Below, piece by piece: positions 1 to 8,099 of a stretch of DNA of 64,000 nt. The stretch is from Brucella daejeonensis (GTDB lineage: Bacteria > Pseudomonadota > Alphaproteobacteria > Rhizobiales > Rhizobiaceae), in the NCBI RefSeq assembly GCF_014199265.1, contig NZ_JACIJG010000001.1, positions 404,946 to 468,945 of the forward strand, in the 5' to 3' direction. The position numbers were made by a program, and so were the translations under genes. The notes beneath the pieces are model-generated. The model was given only the letters and a program-made list of their open reading frames with translations, was not told the origin of the DNA and ran no database searches. Each line of letters begins with the position of its first letter. Within the stretch, counting starts at the first letter, position 1.

Positions 1-913
1 GCAGCCGTTCCGTATCGACGCCGGTATAGACCTGCGTGGTGGAAAGGCTCGCATGGCCGAGCAGTTCCTGAATGGTTCGAAGGTCACCGCCGCGGCCCAG
101 AAGATGAGTCGCGAAGGAATGGCGTAGCGCATGGGGCGTGGCGCTGTCGGGCAGGCCGAGGGCGCCGCGCAGTCTCTGCATTTCGCGCTGGATGATCGCC
201 GGGTGAAGCACACCGCCCCTGGCACCGCGGAACAGTGGCTTGTCGGCGGAAAGATCGTAGGGACAGAGCGCGCGATATTGCGCCACAACCCTGTGAACCA
301 CCGGCAGAAGCGGGACGAGGCGGCTTTTCCCGCCCTTGCCGGTAATGGTGATGGAGAGAGCATCTGCATCCGACAAGGCATCGCCGGAAAGCCCCAGCGC
401 CTCGGATATGCGCAGGCCGCAGCCATAAAGCAGCGTCAGGATGGCGGCGTTGCGTGCCGCGATCCAGGGTTCTTCGGCAAGCTGGCCATCGGCGGCAACC
501 ACGCGACGGGCATCGTCAGCCGTGAGCGGCTTCGGCAGAGACTTCGGCTGGCGCGGCGCGCGCATGGCGCCGGCTCCCGCGGCATTGGCGAGGCCGCGCT
601 TTTCGAGATGACGCAGCAGCGAGCGCACGCCTGCAAGCCCGCGTCCAAGCGTTCGCGCGCCGACGCCCTCGTTACGGCGGCTGGCGAGAAAGGAACGCAG
701 ATCCGCAATGCGCAGGCTGCCGACATCTTTCAGCGATGGCGGCTCACCAAGATGACCGGTCAGGAAATTGAGAAACTGGCGCGTGTCGCGCTCATAGGCC
801 TCCAGCGTGTTGACCGACAGGCGACGCGCATCCTTCAGCGTTTTCAGCCATTCCTCCCGCGCCGCCGCAAGGTCGGCACGGGCAGGGATGAGGAATTCTC
901 CGTTGGTCGTCAT
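1..913 (-). CDS. xerC: Tyrosine recombinase XerC (3' end outside window)
   Basis: Site-specific recombinase that, with XerD, resolves chromosome dimers at dif. Reading the minus strand from the ATG at 913 gives about 304 residues: an N-terminal SAM-like core-binding domain (first ~110 residues) and a catalytic domain carrying every tyrosine-recombinase residue I looked for, Arg in CGLRISEALGL, Lys in GKGGKSR, His/Arg in HALRHSFATHL, His in LGHASLSTTQ and the nucleophilic Tyr directly after in QVYTGVD. Only about the last ten residues fall off the left edge. It is divergent from rimM with ~190 bp between the starts. XerC rather than XerD is inferred from overall resemblance, not proven. Confidence 0.9.
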   Translation of the reverse strand, partial: MTTNGEFLIPARADLAAAREEWLKTLKDARRLSVNTLEAYERDTRQFLNFLTGHLGEPPSLKDVGSLRIADLRSFLASRRNEGVGARTLGRGLAGVRSLLRHLEKRGLANAAGAGAMRAPRQPKSLPKPLTADDARRVVAADGQLAEEPWIAARNAAILTLLYGCGLRISEALGLSGDALSDADALSITITGKGGKSRLVPLLPVVHRVVAQYRALCPYDLSADKPLFRGARGGVLHPAIIQREMQRLRGALGLPDSATPHALRHSFATHLLGRGGDLRTIQELLGHASLSTTQVYTGVDTERL

Positions 914-1102
914 GGGTCGCGGTCGCTCATGTTTCAATCTGGTCCCAGTCTGCCAGGGATAGGTTACCGGCTGGTTGAGGCGAGGCAAAAGGCCCGCAAT
1001 TACGCGGAAGATCGCGGTTTTGTTACGATTTGACGTGAATTGGGCACGCGAAAGAGCTATTGAACGGAAAATATCAATCCGAGCAGCAGAACAAGGTTGC
1101 CA

Positions 1103-1672
1103 ATGCCGCGTCCAGAAAACCCGATCCAGCTCGCCGTCATCGGTGCCGCGCACGGCACACGGGGCGAAGTGAGAGTGAAGACCTTTACCGGCGATCCGCT
1201 GGCAATTACCGATTACGGCCTGCTCTACGATGAACAGGGCAAGAGTTACGAAGTGCTTGAAGCCCGTCCTGCCAAGAATGTGGTGGTCGTCCGCTTCAAG
1301 GGCGTCAACGACCGCAATGCCGCCGAGGCGCTGAACGGTACGGAGCTGTTTATCGACCGCTCGCAACTGCCGGATGACGAACTGGACGAGGACGAATATT
1401 TCCAGACCGATCTGATCGGCCTGCTCGCGGTGGATGCCGATGGCAAGACCTATGGCGTGGTGAGCGCCCTGTTCGATTTCGGCGGCGGCGATCTCATCGA
1501 GTTGAGCGAGAAGGGGAAACGCCCGATGCTCATCCCCTTCACCGAAGCGGCGGTTCCCGAAATCGATTTCGACAAGGGCACGCTGCTGGTGGAGCCTCAT
1601 GCCGCCGGGCTGATCGCCGACGATGAGGGCGAGCGTCCGAAGGCCGAAAAGAAGAAGCCGAAGAAGTCATGA
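1103..1672 (+). CDS. rimM: 16S rRNA processing protein RimM
   Basis: Binds ribosomal protein S19 and assists maturation of the 30S head. The 189-residue product has the N-terminal RimM domain ([23 protein letters not shown] near residue 10-32), then a PRC-barrel (about 95-170), and ends in a Lys/Glu-rich tail. I chose the ATG at 1103 rather than the in-frame TTG at 1097, because AAGG at 1093-1096 sits 6 nt before the ATG but touches the TTG. Its stop overlaps the trmD start by 4 nt (ATGA), so the two genes are translationally coupled. The partners usually found upstream (rpsP, ffh) are not here; xerC lies there in the opposite direction. Confidence 0.93.
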   Translation: MPRPENPIQLAVIGAAHGTRGEVRVKTFTGDPLAITDYGLLYDEQGKSYEVLEARPAKNVVVVRFKGVNDRNAAEALNGTELFIDRSQLPDDELDEDEYFQTDLIGLLAVDADGKTYGVVSALFDFGGGDLIELSEKGKRPMLIPFTEAAVPEIDFDKGTLLVEPHAAGLIADDEGERPKAEKKKPKKS

Positions 1673-2409
1673 CCGAAATTTTCAAGGTCGAAGACGAGGC
1701 CGGTTCCTTTCATGCATCCGTACTGACGCTCTATCCCGAAATGTTTCCGGGGCCGCTCGGCGTTTCGCTTGCGGGCAAGGCGCTTCAGGAGGGAACATGG
1801 TCGCTGGATACGGTGCAGATCCGCGACTTTGCCGAAGGTAGGCACCGGATGGTGGACGATACGCCGTCCGGCGGCGGCGCGGGCATGGTGATGAAGCCCG
1901 ATGTGGTGGCGCGGGCGCTCGATTCGGTCGCAGACGACCGTCCGATGCTGCTTATGAGCCCACGCGGAAAGCCGTTGACGCAAAAGCGTGTGCGTGAACT
2001 GGCCGAAGGGCCGGGCGCGATCATTTTGTGCGGTCGCTTCGAAGGCGTGGATGAGCGTGTCATCGAGGCACGCGCGCTTGAGGAAGTGTCCATCGGCGAC
2101 TACATCCTGTCGGGCGGGGAGACTGCCGCAATCGTTCTCCTCGATGCTATCGTGCGGCTTTTGCCGGGCGTGATGGGCAATCGCGAATCCGGCGAGACCG
2201 AGAGCTTCGAGACCGGCCTTCTGGAGCATCCCCACTATACGCGGCCGCAGGAATGGGAAGGGCGCTCGATCCCGGATGTCCTGACCTCCGGCAATCATGG
2301 CGCTATCGACAAATGGCGGCACGAACAGGCGGAGCGCATCACGCGCGAGCGCCGTCCCGATCTCTGGGAAGCCTATGTCGAGGCGCAGCCGGCGGGAAAG
2401 CGCAGATGA
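1669..2409 (+). CDS. trmD: tRNA (guanine-N1)-methyltransferase TrmD
   Basis: Methylates G37 of tRNAs with a G at position 36 and so prevents +1 frameshifting; essential in most bacteria. The 246-residue product shows the SPOUT trefoil-knot features: [13 protein letters not shown], then [15 protein letters not shown] and [13 protein letters not shown], where S-adenosylmethionine binds. Length is normal for the family. The start ATG overlaps the rimM stop (ATGA). A strong intrinsic terminator follows 4 nt after the stop, so transcription from this pair does not normally run on to rplS, which lies 1.8 kb further on beyond an antisense permease gene. Confidence 0.95.
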   Translation: MTEIFKVEDEAGSFHASVLTLYPEMFPGPLGVSLAGKALQEGTWSLDTVQIRDFAEGRHRMVDDTPSGGGAGMVMKPDVVARALDSVADDRPMLLMSPRGKPLTQKRVRELAEGPGAIILCGRFEGVDERVIEARALEEVSIGDYILSGGETAAIVLLDAIVRLLPGVMGNRESGETESFETGLLEHPHYTRPQEWEGRSIPDVLTSGNHGAIDKWRHEQAERITRERRPDLWEAYVEAQPAGKRR

Positions 2410-2413
2410 ATAA

Positions 2414-2440
2414 TGCCCGGCAGTGCCGGGCACTTTTTTT
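2414..2440 (+). terminator. Intrinsic terminator after trmD
   Basis: TGCCCGG, a 5-nt loop, CCGGGCA, then C and seven T. It closes the rimM-trmD unit and lies just beyond the 3' end of the convergent permease gene. Confidence 0.85.
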
Positions 2441-2444
2441 GGAA

Positions 2445-3908
2445 TCAGGCCGTGTGCTGTGTGGCGGATGCACGAAGTTCCGCCTCTGGCTTGCGAAGTA
2501 TGAAATAGACGCCGCCGCCAATTGCCACGCCGAAGAACCATCCATAGGTCGCCCACCAGGCAGGCAGGATATTGGTGGCCATCGGCAGGACGGACGAGAA
2601 CAGGGCGCCGATTGCAAACGCGATGAAGGCCTTGACGTGCCAGCCGTTCTGGAACCGGAATTCTCCGTTCTCCTGATAAAGGTCGGCCACGTTCAGCCTG
2701 CCGCGGCGCAGCAGATAGTAATCGACCATGATGATTCCGAAGATCGGCCCCATGGTCGAACCGAGGAAATTGACGAAATGCGCCGCACCCGTTTCCCACG
2801 GTGCGAAAGGATAAAGCACAAGCGCGATCAGCGCAGCGATGACGCCGCCGCCCTTGAACGAAATCTTCTGCGGAAAGACGTTGGAAAAGTCGAAGGCGGC
2901 AGACACGAAGTTTGCGACGACATTGATGCCGAGCGTTGCCACCGTAAAGGTGAGAGCCGCAAGAAGCGCCAGGAACCAGCTATCGAATTTCGCCGAAATC
3001 TGGTCGGGATGAAGCAGGACTTCGCCATAGACAGTGAAGGCGGCCGTGGTGGTTACGCCCGCCACAAGGCAGAAGGCCAGAAGATTGACCGGCAGGCCCC
3101 ACAGATTGCCGCGCCGCAACGATGCCTCATCCCTAGCATATCGTGAAAAGTCGCAGAAGTTCAGATAGAGCGCTGCGAAATAGGTGATCCAGGTGGCCGC
3201 GACCGCTGCAAGGGCTGCGAAGGAGCCGGGCTCGCCGGTCACGCCCGCGTCCCTGGTCTTTTCGAGAAGGACATCGCGCGGAATTTCGCTGCCGAAGGAG
3301 AAGGTACCGGATTTGATCACCAGATAGACCGCGAGGATGAGCATCATGATCCAGACAGCCGGACCGGCCCAGTCCTGAAACTTGCGCACCGTCTCCATGC
3401 CGCGTTGGATGATGAGCAACTGCGCTGCCCAGACGAAGACATAGCACATGACTTCCAGCGTCGAATGGCCGAGAAGGTGGCTGTTCTGGTGGAAGGACAG
3501 CATGTCTTCATTGCGGATCAGCAGCGCTACGATGGCCCCGGAAGCAGCGGCGGTTTGCGCGCCGTACCAGAAACAGGCGACAACGCCGCGAACAAGTGCG
3601 GGAAAATTGGCGCCGAACGTACCGAAGGACGCGCGCGCCAGCACCGGGAAGGGAACGCCCGTGCGTACGCCGGCGTTTCCGACCAGACTCATCAGGAAGA
3701 AGATGACCAGCGAGCCGATGCCTATCGCAATTATGAAATTGAGAAAGCTTCCACAAAGCAGAAAAAGGCTCGCGGCGAGATAATAGCCCCAAAGGCTGTG
3801 TACGTCCGACGTCCAGACGTTGAAAATACTGAAGGCACCCCATTTTCGTTCTTCAGCAGGTGCCAAGTCTTCATTATACAAGGAGGGTGAAGGATTTTTC
3901 GCCGTCAT
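2445..3908 (-). CDS. NCS1-family nucleobase/allantoin-type permease
   Basis: Cytoplasmic-membrane symporter of the nucleobase:cation symporter-1 family (substrates in the family: cytosine, uracil, purines, allantoin, hydantoins, thiamine). The 487-residue protein begins with the family hallmark NEDLAPAEERKWGAFSIFN and continues WTSDVHSLWGYY; about 12 hydrophobic segments follow, with GVPFPVLARASFGTFGAN (near 85-105) the conserved loop after helix 2. The substrate cannot be read from the sequence. It is convergent with trmD and divergent from rplS, so it splits what is usually one ribosomal operon. A 12-bp perfect palindrome lies in its promoter region. No catabolic genes adjoin it that would name the substrate. 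Confidence 0.88.
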   Translation of the reverse strand: MTAKNPSPSLYNEDLAPAEERKWGAFSIFNVWTSDVHSLWGYYLAASLFLLCGSFLNFIIAIGIGSLVIFFLMSLVGNAGVRTGVPFPVLARASFGTFGANFPALVRGVVACFWYGAQTAAASGAIVALLIRNEDMLSFHQNSHLLGHSTLEVMCYVFVWAAQLLIIQRGMETVRKFQDWAGPAVWIMMLILAVYLVIKSGTFSFGSEIPRDVLLEKTRDAGVTGEPGSFAALAAVAATWITYFAALYLNFCDFSRYARDEASLRRGNLWGLPVNLLAFCLVAGVTTTAAFTVYGEVLLHPDQISAKFDSWFLALLAALTFTVATLGINVVANFVSAAFDFSNVFPQKISFKGGGVIAALIALVLYPFAPWETGAAHFVNFLGSTMGPIFGIIMVDYYLLRRGRLNVADLYQENGEFRFQNGWHVKAFIAFAIGALFSSVLPMATNILPAWWATYGWFFGVAIGGGVYFILRKPEAELRASATQHTA

Positions 3909-4231
3909 AGTGTTCCCGTTTTATGTTGTATTTTACATTTTGCTTATGATTATGGCTTTTATTGTCGACAATGACTGTGTCACAGCTCCCGGCGGCTGGC
4001 TACGAAAATTTATGACAGGGCGTGACAAATCCGTCGCGATGCTGTATGTGCCTGCCGGATCGGGAAATCCGACCGCTGAAAACCCGTTCGGGCCTTGCCC
4101 GACACTCGAAACGAATAAATGGTGTACCGCTCCTGCCTGTAATTGAAGGCATAGTCGCAAGGCCAGGATTGCCCGGCGGCAAGTGCAGAGCGCTCTGACT
4201 GTTTGAGAAGAATTTAAGAAGGAGTCCGACG
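3909..4231. other. Intergenic region between permease and rplS: promoter area and rplS leader
   Basis: The left third is AT-rich and should hold the permease promoter. The right part contains three short inverted repeats on the plus strand (CGGAT..ATCCG near 4057-4072, CGGG-5-CCCG near 4089-4101, TTGCC-4-GGCAA near 4169-4181) that would fold in an rplS leader transcript. A strong Shine-Dalgarno (AAGGAG, ~4219-4224) precedes the rplS ATG. No ORF here looks coding. Confidence 0.4.
3943..3972 (-). promoter_or_regulatory. Palindromic operator candidate over the permease promoter
   Basis: ATTGTCGACAAT at 3961-3972 is a perfect 12-bp palindrome. On the minus strand its second half gives TTGTCG, spaced 17 nt from CATAAG (3948-3943), a plausible -35/-10 pair 35-63 nt before the permease start. 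Palindromes of the TTGT..ACAA type are common for GntR-family repressors; the regulator is unknown. Confidence 0.35.
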
Positions 4232-4675
4232 ATGACCGACATCATTCGTCAGCTTGAAGCCGAACAGGCAGCAAAGATCGAAGAAAAGCGCAAGCTTCCA
4301 GATTTCCAGCCGGGCGACACCGTTCGCGTTCAGGTTCGCGTGACCGAAGGTACGCGTACCCGCGTGCAGGCCTATGAAGGCATCTGCATTGCCCGCTCCG
4401 GCGCTGGCCTCAACGAAAACTTTACCGTCCGCAAGATTTCCTACGGCGAAGGCGTGGAGCGCGTATTCCCGGTTTACTCGCCGATCGTTGAAGGCGTTGA
4501 ACTCGTCCGCCGCGGTAAGGTCCGTCGCGCGAAGCTCTACTACCTCCGTGGCCTCACCGGTAAGGCTGCGCGTATCGCTGAAAAGAAGGACAATCGCACC
4601 AAGGCCGAACGCGAAGCTGACAAGCGCGCTGCTGAACGCGATGCCGCCGCAAAGGCTGCCGCCGCCGCTGAATAA
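4232..4675 (+). CDS. rplS: 50S ribosomal protein L19
   Basis: Protein of the 50S subunit at the interface with 30S. The N-terminal ~115 residues are typical L19 ([61 protein letters not shown]). The total of 147 residues is longer than the ~115 of E. coli because of an Ala/Lys/Arg-rich tail ([18 protein letters not shown] type), a common feature of Rhizobiales L19. AAGGAG stands 8 nt before the ATG. It forms a single-gene unit with its own leader and a terminator immediately downstream, because the usual rimM-trmD neighbours are cut off by the antisense permease. Confidence 0.97.
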   Translation: MTDIIRQLEAEQAAKIEEKRKLPDFQPGDTVRVQVRVTEGTRTRVQAYEGICIARSGAGLNENFTVRKISYGEGVERVFPVYSPIVEGVELVRRGKVRRAKLYYLRGLTGKAARIAEKKDNRTKAEREADKRAAERDAAAKAAAAAE

Positions 4676-4695
4676 GCGTCACGGCGATCTGTTCG

Positions 4696-4723
4696 AAAAA
4701 GGCGGCCTTCGGTCGCCTTTTTT
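4696..4723 (+). terminator. Intrinsic terminator after rplS
   Basis: AAAAAGGCGGCC, short TTC/TTCG loop, GGTCGCC and six T. One G-U pair in the stem. Confidence 0.85.
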
Positions 4724-4735
4724 ATTTGCCAAACC

Positions 4736-4752
4736 TGTTACCCAGCGTAACA
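4736..4752. promoter_or_regulatory. Inverted repeat upstream of leuC
   Basis: TGTTAC-CCAGC-GTAACA, perfect 6-bp arms around a 5-nt centre, 67-83 nt before the leuC -35 box. A further half-site TGTTAC lies near 4785. It has the form of an activator or repressor site; the binding protein is unknown. Confidence 0.3.
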
Positions 4753-4818
4753 TATCGCATAATTTTGCCAACATCTCGAAAGATTGTTACTGCGACACCC
4801 TGTTGCGGTTTCATTTTC

Positions 4819-4847
4819 TTGACGAAATGAGATGGCAGGTGCATATG
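4819..4847 (+). promoter_or_regulatory. Sigma-70-type promoter of leuC
   Basis: TTGACG (4819-4824), 17-nt spacer, CATATG (4842-4847). The predicted start near 4854 leaves a leader of only ~32 nt before the leuC ATG, so there is no room for a leucine attenuator peptide. Confidence 0.5.
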
Positions 4848-4885
4848 ACAGGCCAAATTAAGAACCGTTCAAAGGAACTCTCGCA

Positions 4886-6295
4886 ATGAGCGCGCCGCGT
4901 ACACTTTATGACAAGATCTGGGACGACCATGTAGTGGATCAGCAGGACGACGGAACCTGCCTCCTTTATATCGATCGCCATCTTGTCCATGAAGTGACAA
5001 GCCCGCAGGCTTTCGAAGGTCTGCGCATGGCGGGACGCAAGGTCCGTCACCCGGAAAAGACGCTCGCCGTGGTCGATCACAATGTCTCGACCTCGCCCGA
5101 CCGGATCAACGGCATCAAGAATGAGGAAAGCCGTATTCAGGTCGAAGCGCTGGCGAAGAACGCGGCGGATTTCGGCGTCGAATATTATTCCGAGCGTGAC
5201 CGCCGTCAGGGCGTGGTGCATATCGTCGGGCCGGAACAGGGGTTTACGCTGCCGGGCATGACCATCGTTTGCGGCGATAGCCATACCTCGACCCACGGTG
5301 CCTTCGGCTCGCTGGCCCACGGTATCGGCACGTCGGAAGTGGAGCACGTTCTGGCAACCCAGACGCTGATCCAGAAGAAGGCCAGGAACATGCTGGTGCG
5401 TGTGAATGGCGAACTCGCTCCCGGCGTCACGGCCAAGGACATCACGCTTGCCATCATCGGCGAGATCGGCACGGCTGGTGGTACCGGCTATGTGATCGAA
5501 TATGCGGGCGATGCCATCCGTTCGCTGTCGATGGAAGGCCGCATGACGGTCTGCAACATGTCCATCGAAGGCGGTGCCCGCGCCGGTCTGATCGCGCCGG
5601 ACGAGACGACCTTCGCCTATATCAAGGACAAGCCGCGCGCGCCGAAGGGCGAGGCGCTGGAACAGGCGATTGCCTACTGGAAGACGCTGCGTTCGGATGA
5701 AGGCGCGCATTTCGACAAGATCGTCGAACTGGACGCCGCAAAAATCTCGCCGGTCGTCTCCTGGGGCTCTTCGCCGGAAGATGTCGTCTTCGTCACCGAT
5801 ATCGTGCCGAACCCGGACGACATCAGCGACGAAACCAAGCGTGCATCGAAGTGGCGTGCGCTGGACTATATGGGCCTGAAGCCGGGCACCAGGATGACCG
5901 ACATCAAGATCGACCGTGTCTTCATCGGCTCGTGCACCAATGGCCGCATCGAGGATTTGCGTGATGCCGCCCGCATGGCGGAAGGAAAGAAGGTCGCCGC
6001 CGGCGTCAATGCCATGATCGTTCCCGGTTCCGGTCTTGTGAAGGAACAGGCGGAAGCCGAAGGTCTGGACAAGATCTTCATCGAAGCCGGTTTCGACTGG
6101 CGCGAGCCAGGTTGCTCCATGTGCCTTGCCATGAATGACGACCGCCTGAAGCCGGGCGAACGTTGCGCTTCGACGTCCAACCGCAATTTCGAGGGCCGTC
6201 AGGGTTTCAAGGGCCGCACACATCTTGTGTCGCCCGCCATGGCCGCTGCCGCCGCAATTGCCGGTCACTTCGTTGATATTCGCGAGTGGAACTGA
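4886..6295 (+). CDS. leuC: 3-isopropylmalate dehydratase large subunit
   Basis: Large subunit of isopropylmalate isomerase, which converts 2- to 3-isopropylmalate in leucine synthesis together with LeuD (not in this window). The 469-residue product is full length for the bacterial family. [4Fe-4S] ligands are visible as Cys in [12 protein letters not shown] (~347) and the pair in GCSMCLAMN (~407 and 410). The aconitase-family blocks [14 protein letters not shown] and [11 protein letters not shown] segments are also present. AAGGAAC precedes the ATG. It stands as a single transcription unit between its own promoter and a terminator; leuD and leuB are not neighbours. Confidence 0.96.
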   Translation: MSAPRTLYDKIWDDHVVDQQDDGTCLLYIDRHLVHEVTSPQAFEGLRMAGRKVRHPEKTLAVVDHNVSTSPDRINGIKNEESRIQVEALAKNAADFGVEYYSERDRRQGVVHIVGPEQGFTLPGMTIVCGDSHTSTHGAFGSLAHGIGTSEVEHVLATQTLIQKKARNMLVRVNGELAPGVTAKDITLAIIGEIGTAGGTGYVIEYAGDAIRSLSMEGRMTVCNMSIEGGARAGLIAPDETTFAYIKDKPRAPKGEALEQAIAYWKTLRSDEGAHFDKIVELDAAKISPVVSWGSSPEDVVFVTDIVPNPDDISDETKRASKWRALDYMGLKPGTRMTDIKIDRVFIGSCTNGRIEDLRDAARMAEGKKVAAGVNAMIVPGSGLVKEQAEAEGLDKIFIEAGFDWREPGCSMCLAMNDDRLKPGERCASTSNRNFEGRQGFKGRTHLVSPAMAAAAAIAGHFVDIREWN

Positions 6296-6321
6296 TCCAT
6301 TCGTCGTACCGTCGTGATTTG

Positions 6322-6352
6322 AAAAACCGCCGGCTCAGTCCGGCGGTTTTTT
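6322..6352 (+). terminator. Intrinsic terminator after leuC
   Basis: AAAAACCGCCGG, loop CTCAGT, CCGGCGGTTTTTT; a 7-bp GC stem extended by an A/T flank. Confidence 0.9.
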
Positions 6353-6455
6353 CATGTGCTGTGAAAAGAGTTTGCGGATTACCGCTCCCCTTCTTTGCCT
6401 TTGTCATCTTCACTGGATACAATCGCGTGAGCTTTGCCGTATCAAGGATCGTTCA

Positions 6456-6914
6456 ATGACCAAAGATCATGCTGTCGATATCGCGCTTCTTCATTTGCGG
6501 GATGCCCATGAATTCGCGCCGCTTCTCGCCAGCTATGCACAGGCGCTGAAGCGCGGTGCGCCGCGCCGTCCCGACGAATTCTATGCGGAGCATCTGTTGC
6601 AGGATCGCGCCGCCGAAACGCTGGGGGCCCGGGTCGACGGAAATCTGGTCGGTTTCGTGATCTTCTACGATCTGCCGGAACCGGTGACGGGCCTGCGCGC
6701 CGGGCAGGTCGACCATATCTACGTTCATCACGACCATCGCGGCAAAGGCATAGCCAAGGCGCTGATCGATGTGCTGGCGGACAAGGCCGAAGAGCGGAGC
6801 TGGTCGAAGCTTGTGCTCAACGCGCCGCGCGTGCCGGAAGATGGCCGCAAGCTCTATGAACAGATCGCCACGGCCGCCGATTGGTCGAGCTATGTGATTC
6901 GATTCGGCGCATAG
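6456..6914 (+). CDS. GNAT-family N-acetyltransferase
   Basis: Acetyl-CoA-dependent N-acetyltransferase of unknown substrate. The 152-residue product has the GNAT fold order: beta hairpin LVGFVIFYDL (~65-75), the acetyl-CoA pyrophosphate loop HDHRGKGIAKALID (~95-108, Q/RxxGxG/A type), then WSKLVLNAPRVPEDGRKLYEQI. I chose the ATG at 6456, which has AAGGA 7 nt upstream; longer in-frame starts run into the leuC terminator. It is monocistronic between leuC and the sdh operon, and nothing nearby indicates its target. Confidence 0.85.
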   Translation: MTKDHAVDIALLHLRDAHEFAPLLASYAQALKRGAPRRPDEFYAEHLLQDRAAETLGARVDGNLVGFVIFYDLPEPVTGLRAGQVDHIYVHHDHRGKGIAKALIDVLADKAEERSWSKLVLNAPRVPEDGRKLYEQIATAADWSSYVIRFGA

Positions 6915-7284
6915 TCGATTTTCTGAAAGTGGATGAAATTACACATGTTTTTGCCGGTTGCGATCTTCAATCGTTTGAATGCCGCAATCACGGCAATGTG
7001 TCGTCCAGGTGCGACCAATTGTTAGTCTTTTCGTGAAAAAGCTTCTTTGACGTGATGGTGAAAGAGCAGTAGAAAGCGGCACATAGGGCCGTATGCCACG
7101 GTCCAGCCACATTTTCTTGAGTCGTGCCCGGGCGGGGATCGAAACTTCTGTTTTCCTCATGCTTGGGGGCGGCATCGAACAAGGGTTCGGGAGAACCCTC
7201 TGCCCGGTCGCTTCGCTGATTTTCGTCGGCGGGGTGTTGGCCGGGGAAACGTCAGGGAAGCCCCACGAGAGGCAAACGAGAGCC
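6915..7284 (+). other. Long 5' region of the sdh operon
   Basis: 370 bp with no convincing ORF. It holds a candidate promoter (7047-7075), which predicts a ~200-nt leader, and within that leader a perfect hairpin: AGGGTTC (7182-7188), GGGA loop, GAACCCT (7193-7199). I recognise no named RNA family. Confidence 0.4.
7047..7075 (+). promoter_or_regulatory. Candidate promoter of sdhCDAB
   Basis: TTGACG (7047-7052), 17-nt spacer, TAGAAA (7070-7075). It would start transcription near 7082. Confidence 0.4.
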
Positions 7285-7683
7285 ATGACACAACCGATCG
7301 CAACGCGTCAGCGTCCTTTGTCGCCGCATCTGTCCATCTACAAGCCGGTCATCACGATGACGATGTCGATCGTGCATCGCATTACGGGCGGTGCACTTTA
7401 TCTCGGCACCCTGCTGCTTGCGGCCTGGCTGATCTCGGCTGCGGTGGGCGAAGAGTGCTTCAACGCCGTCAACGCCGTTTTCGGTTCGTGGATCGGCCGC
7501 CTGGTCCTGTTCGGCTATACCTGGGCGCTGCTGCACCATCTGGCCGGCGGTGTTCGCCATTTCATCTGGGATACCGGCGCCGGTCTTGAAAAGCACACCG
7601 CTTCAAGGATCGCCTGGGCTTCGGTGGTCTTTTCCGTGATTGCCACGATCCTCGTCTGGATCGTCGCCTATTCGGTGCGCTAG
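7285..7683 (+). CDS. sdhC: Succinate dehydrogenase cytochrome b556 subunit
   Basis: Membrane anchor subunit of complex II; with SdhD it holds haem b and the ubiquinone site. 132 residues with the SdhC signature RPLSPHLSIYKP at the N-terminus, SIVHRITGGALYLG (Ser/His/Arg near the quinone site) and HHLAGGVRHFIWD, whose histidine is the usual haem ligand. Three hydrophobic segments. I chose the ATG at 7285: the reading frame stays open upstream to 7093, but that part has no family resemblance. First gene of sdhCDAB. Confidence 0.95.
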   Translation: MTQPIATRQRPLSPHLSIYKPVITMTMSIVHRITGGALYLGTLLLAAWLISAAVGEECFNAVNAVFGSWIGRLVLFGYTWALLHHLAGGVRHFIWDTGAGLEKHTASRIAWASVVFSVIATILVWIVAYSVR

Positions 7684-7696
7684 GAGGAACCGGTTC

Positions 7697-8092
7697 ATGA
7701 ACGGCATGAATAAGGATATGCGGACCCCGCTTGGCAAGGTTCGCGGTCTTGGCTCCGCCAAGGAAGGCACTGGCCATTTCTGGTATCAGCGCGTGACGGC
7801 CGTGGCCCTGGTGCCGCTGGTCCTGTTTTTCATCGGTCTGGTGATTTCGCTCAATGGCGCAAGCTTCGCGGAAGTCCGGGCCGCTCTTTCGCATCCCCTG
7901 ACCGCCATCGTCATGGCGCTGTTCGTTCTGACCGGCGTCTATCACATGCGTCTGGGTATGCAGGTCATTATCGAAGACTATGTGCATGGCGAAGGCATGA
8001 AGATCGTGCTGGTGATGTTGAACACCTTCTTTGCGGCGGTGGTCGGCTTTGCCTGCCTTTTCGCGATCCTCAAGCTGAGCTTCGGAGGTTGA
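7697..8092 (+). CDS. sdhD: Succinate dehydrogenase hydrophobic anchor subunit
   Basis: Second membrane anchor of complex II. 131 residues: cytoplasmic N-terminus with [24 protein letters not shown], then three hydrophobic helices and the conserved [16 protein letters not shown] block, which carries the second haem-ligand-type His and the DY pair of the quinone pocket. The Shine-Dalgarno AGGAGG (7682-7687) overlaps the sdhC stop codon and lies 9 nt before the ATG, so SdhC and SdhD synthesis is probably coupled. Confidence 0.95.
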   Translation: MNGMNKDMRTPLGKVRGLGSAKEGTGHFWYQRVTAVALVPLVLFFIGLVISLNGASFAEVRAALSHPLTAIVMALFVLTGVYHMRLGMQVIIEDYVHGEGMKIVLVMLNTFFAAVVGFACLFAILKLSFGG

Positions 8093-8099
8093 TAGCCCG

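Noticed and set aside
131..1033. 300-codon open frame on the plus strand
   Set aside because: It lies antisense to xerC, whose minus-strand translation has all catalytic motifs. It is a GC-rich shadow frame, as are the long antisense frames over leuC, sdhA, ftsK, lysA and argH.
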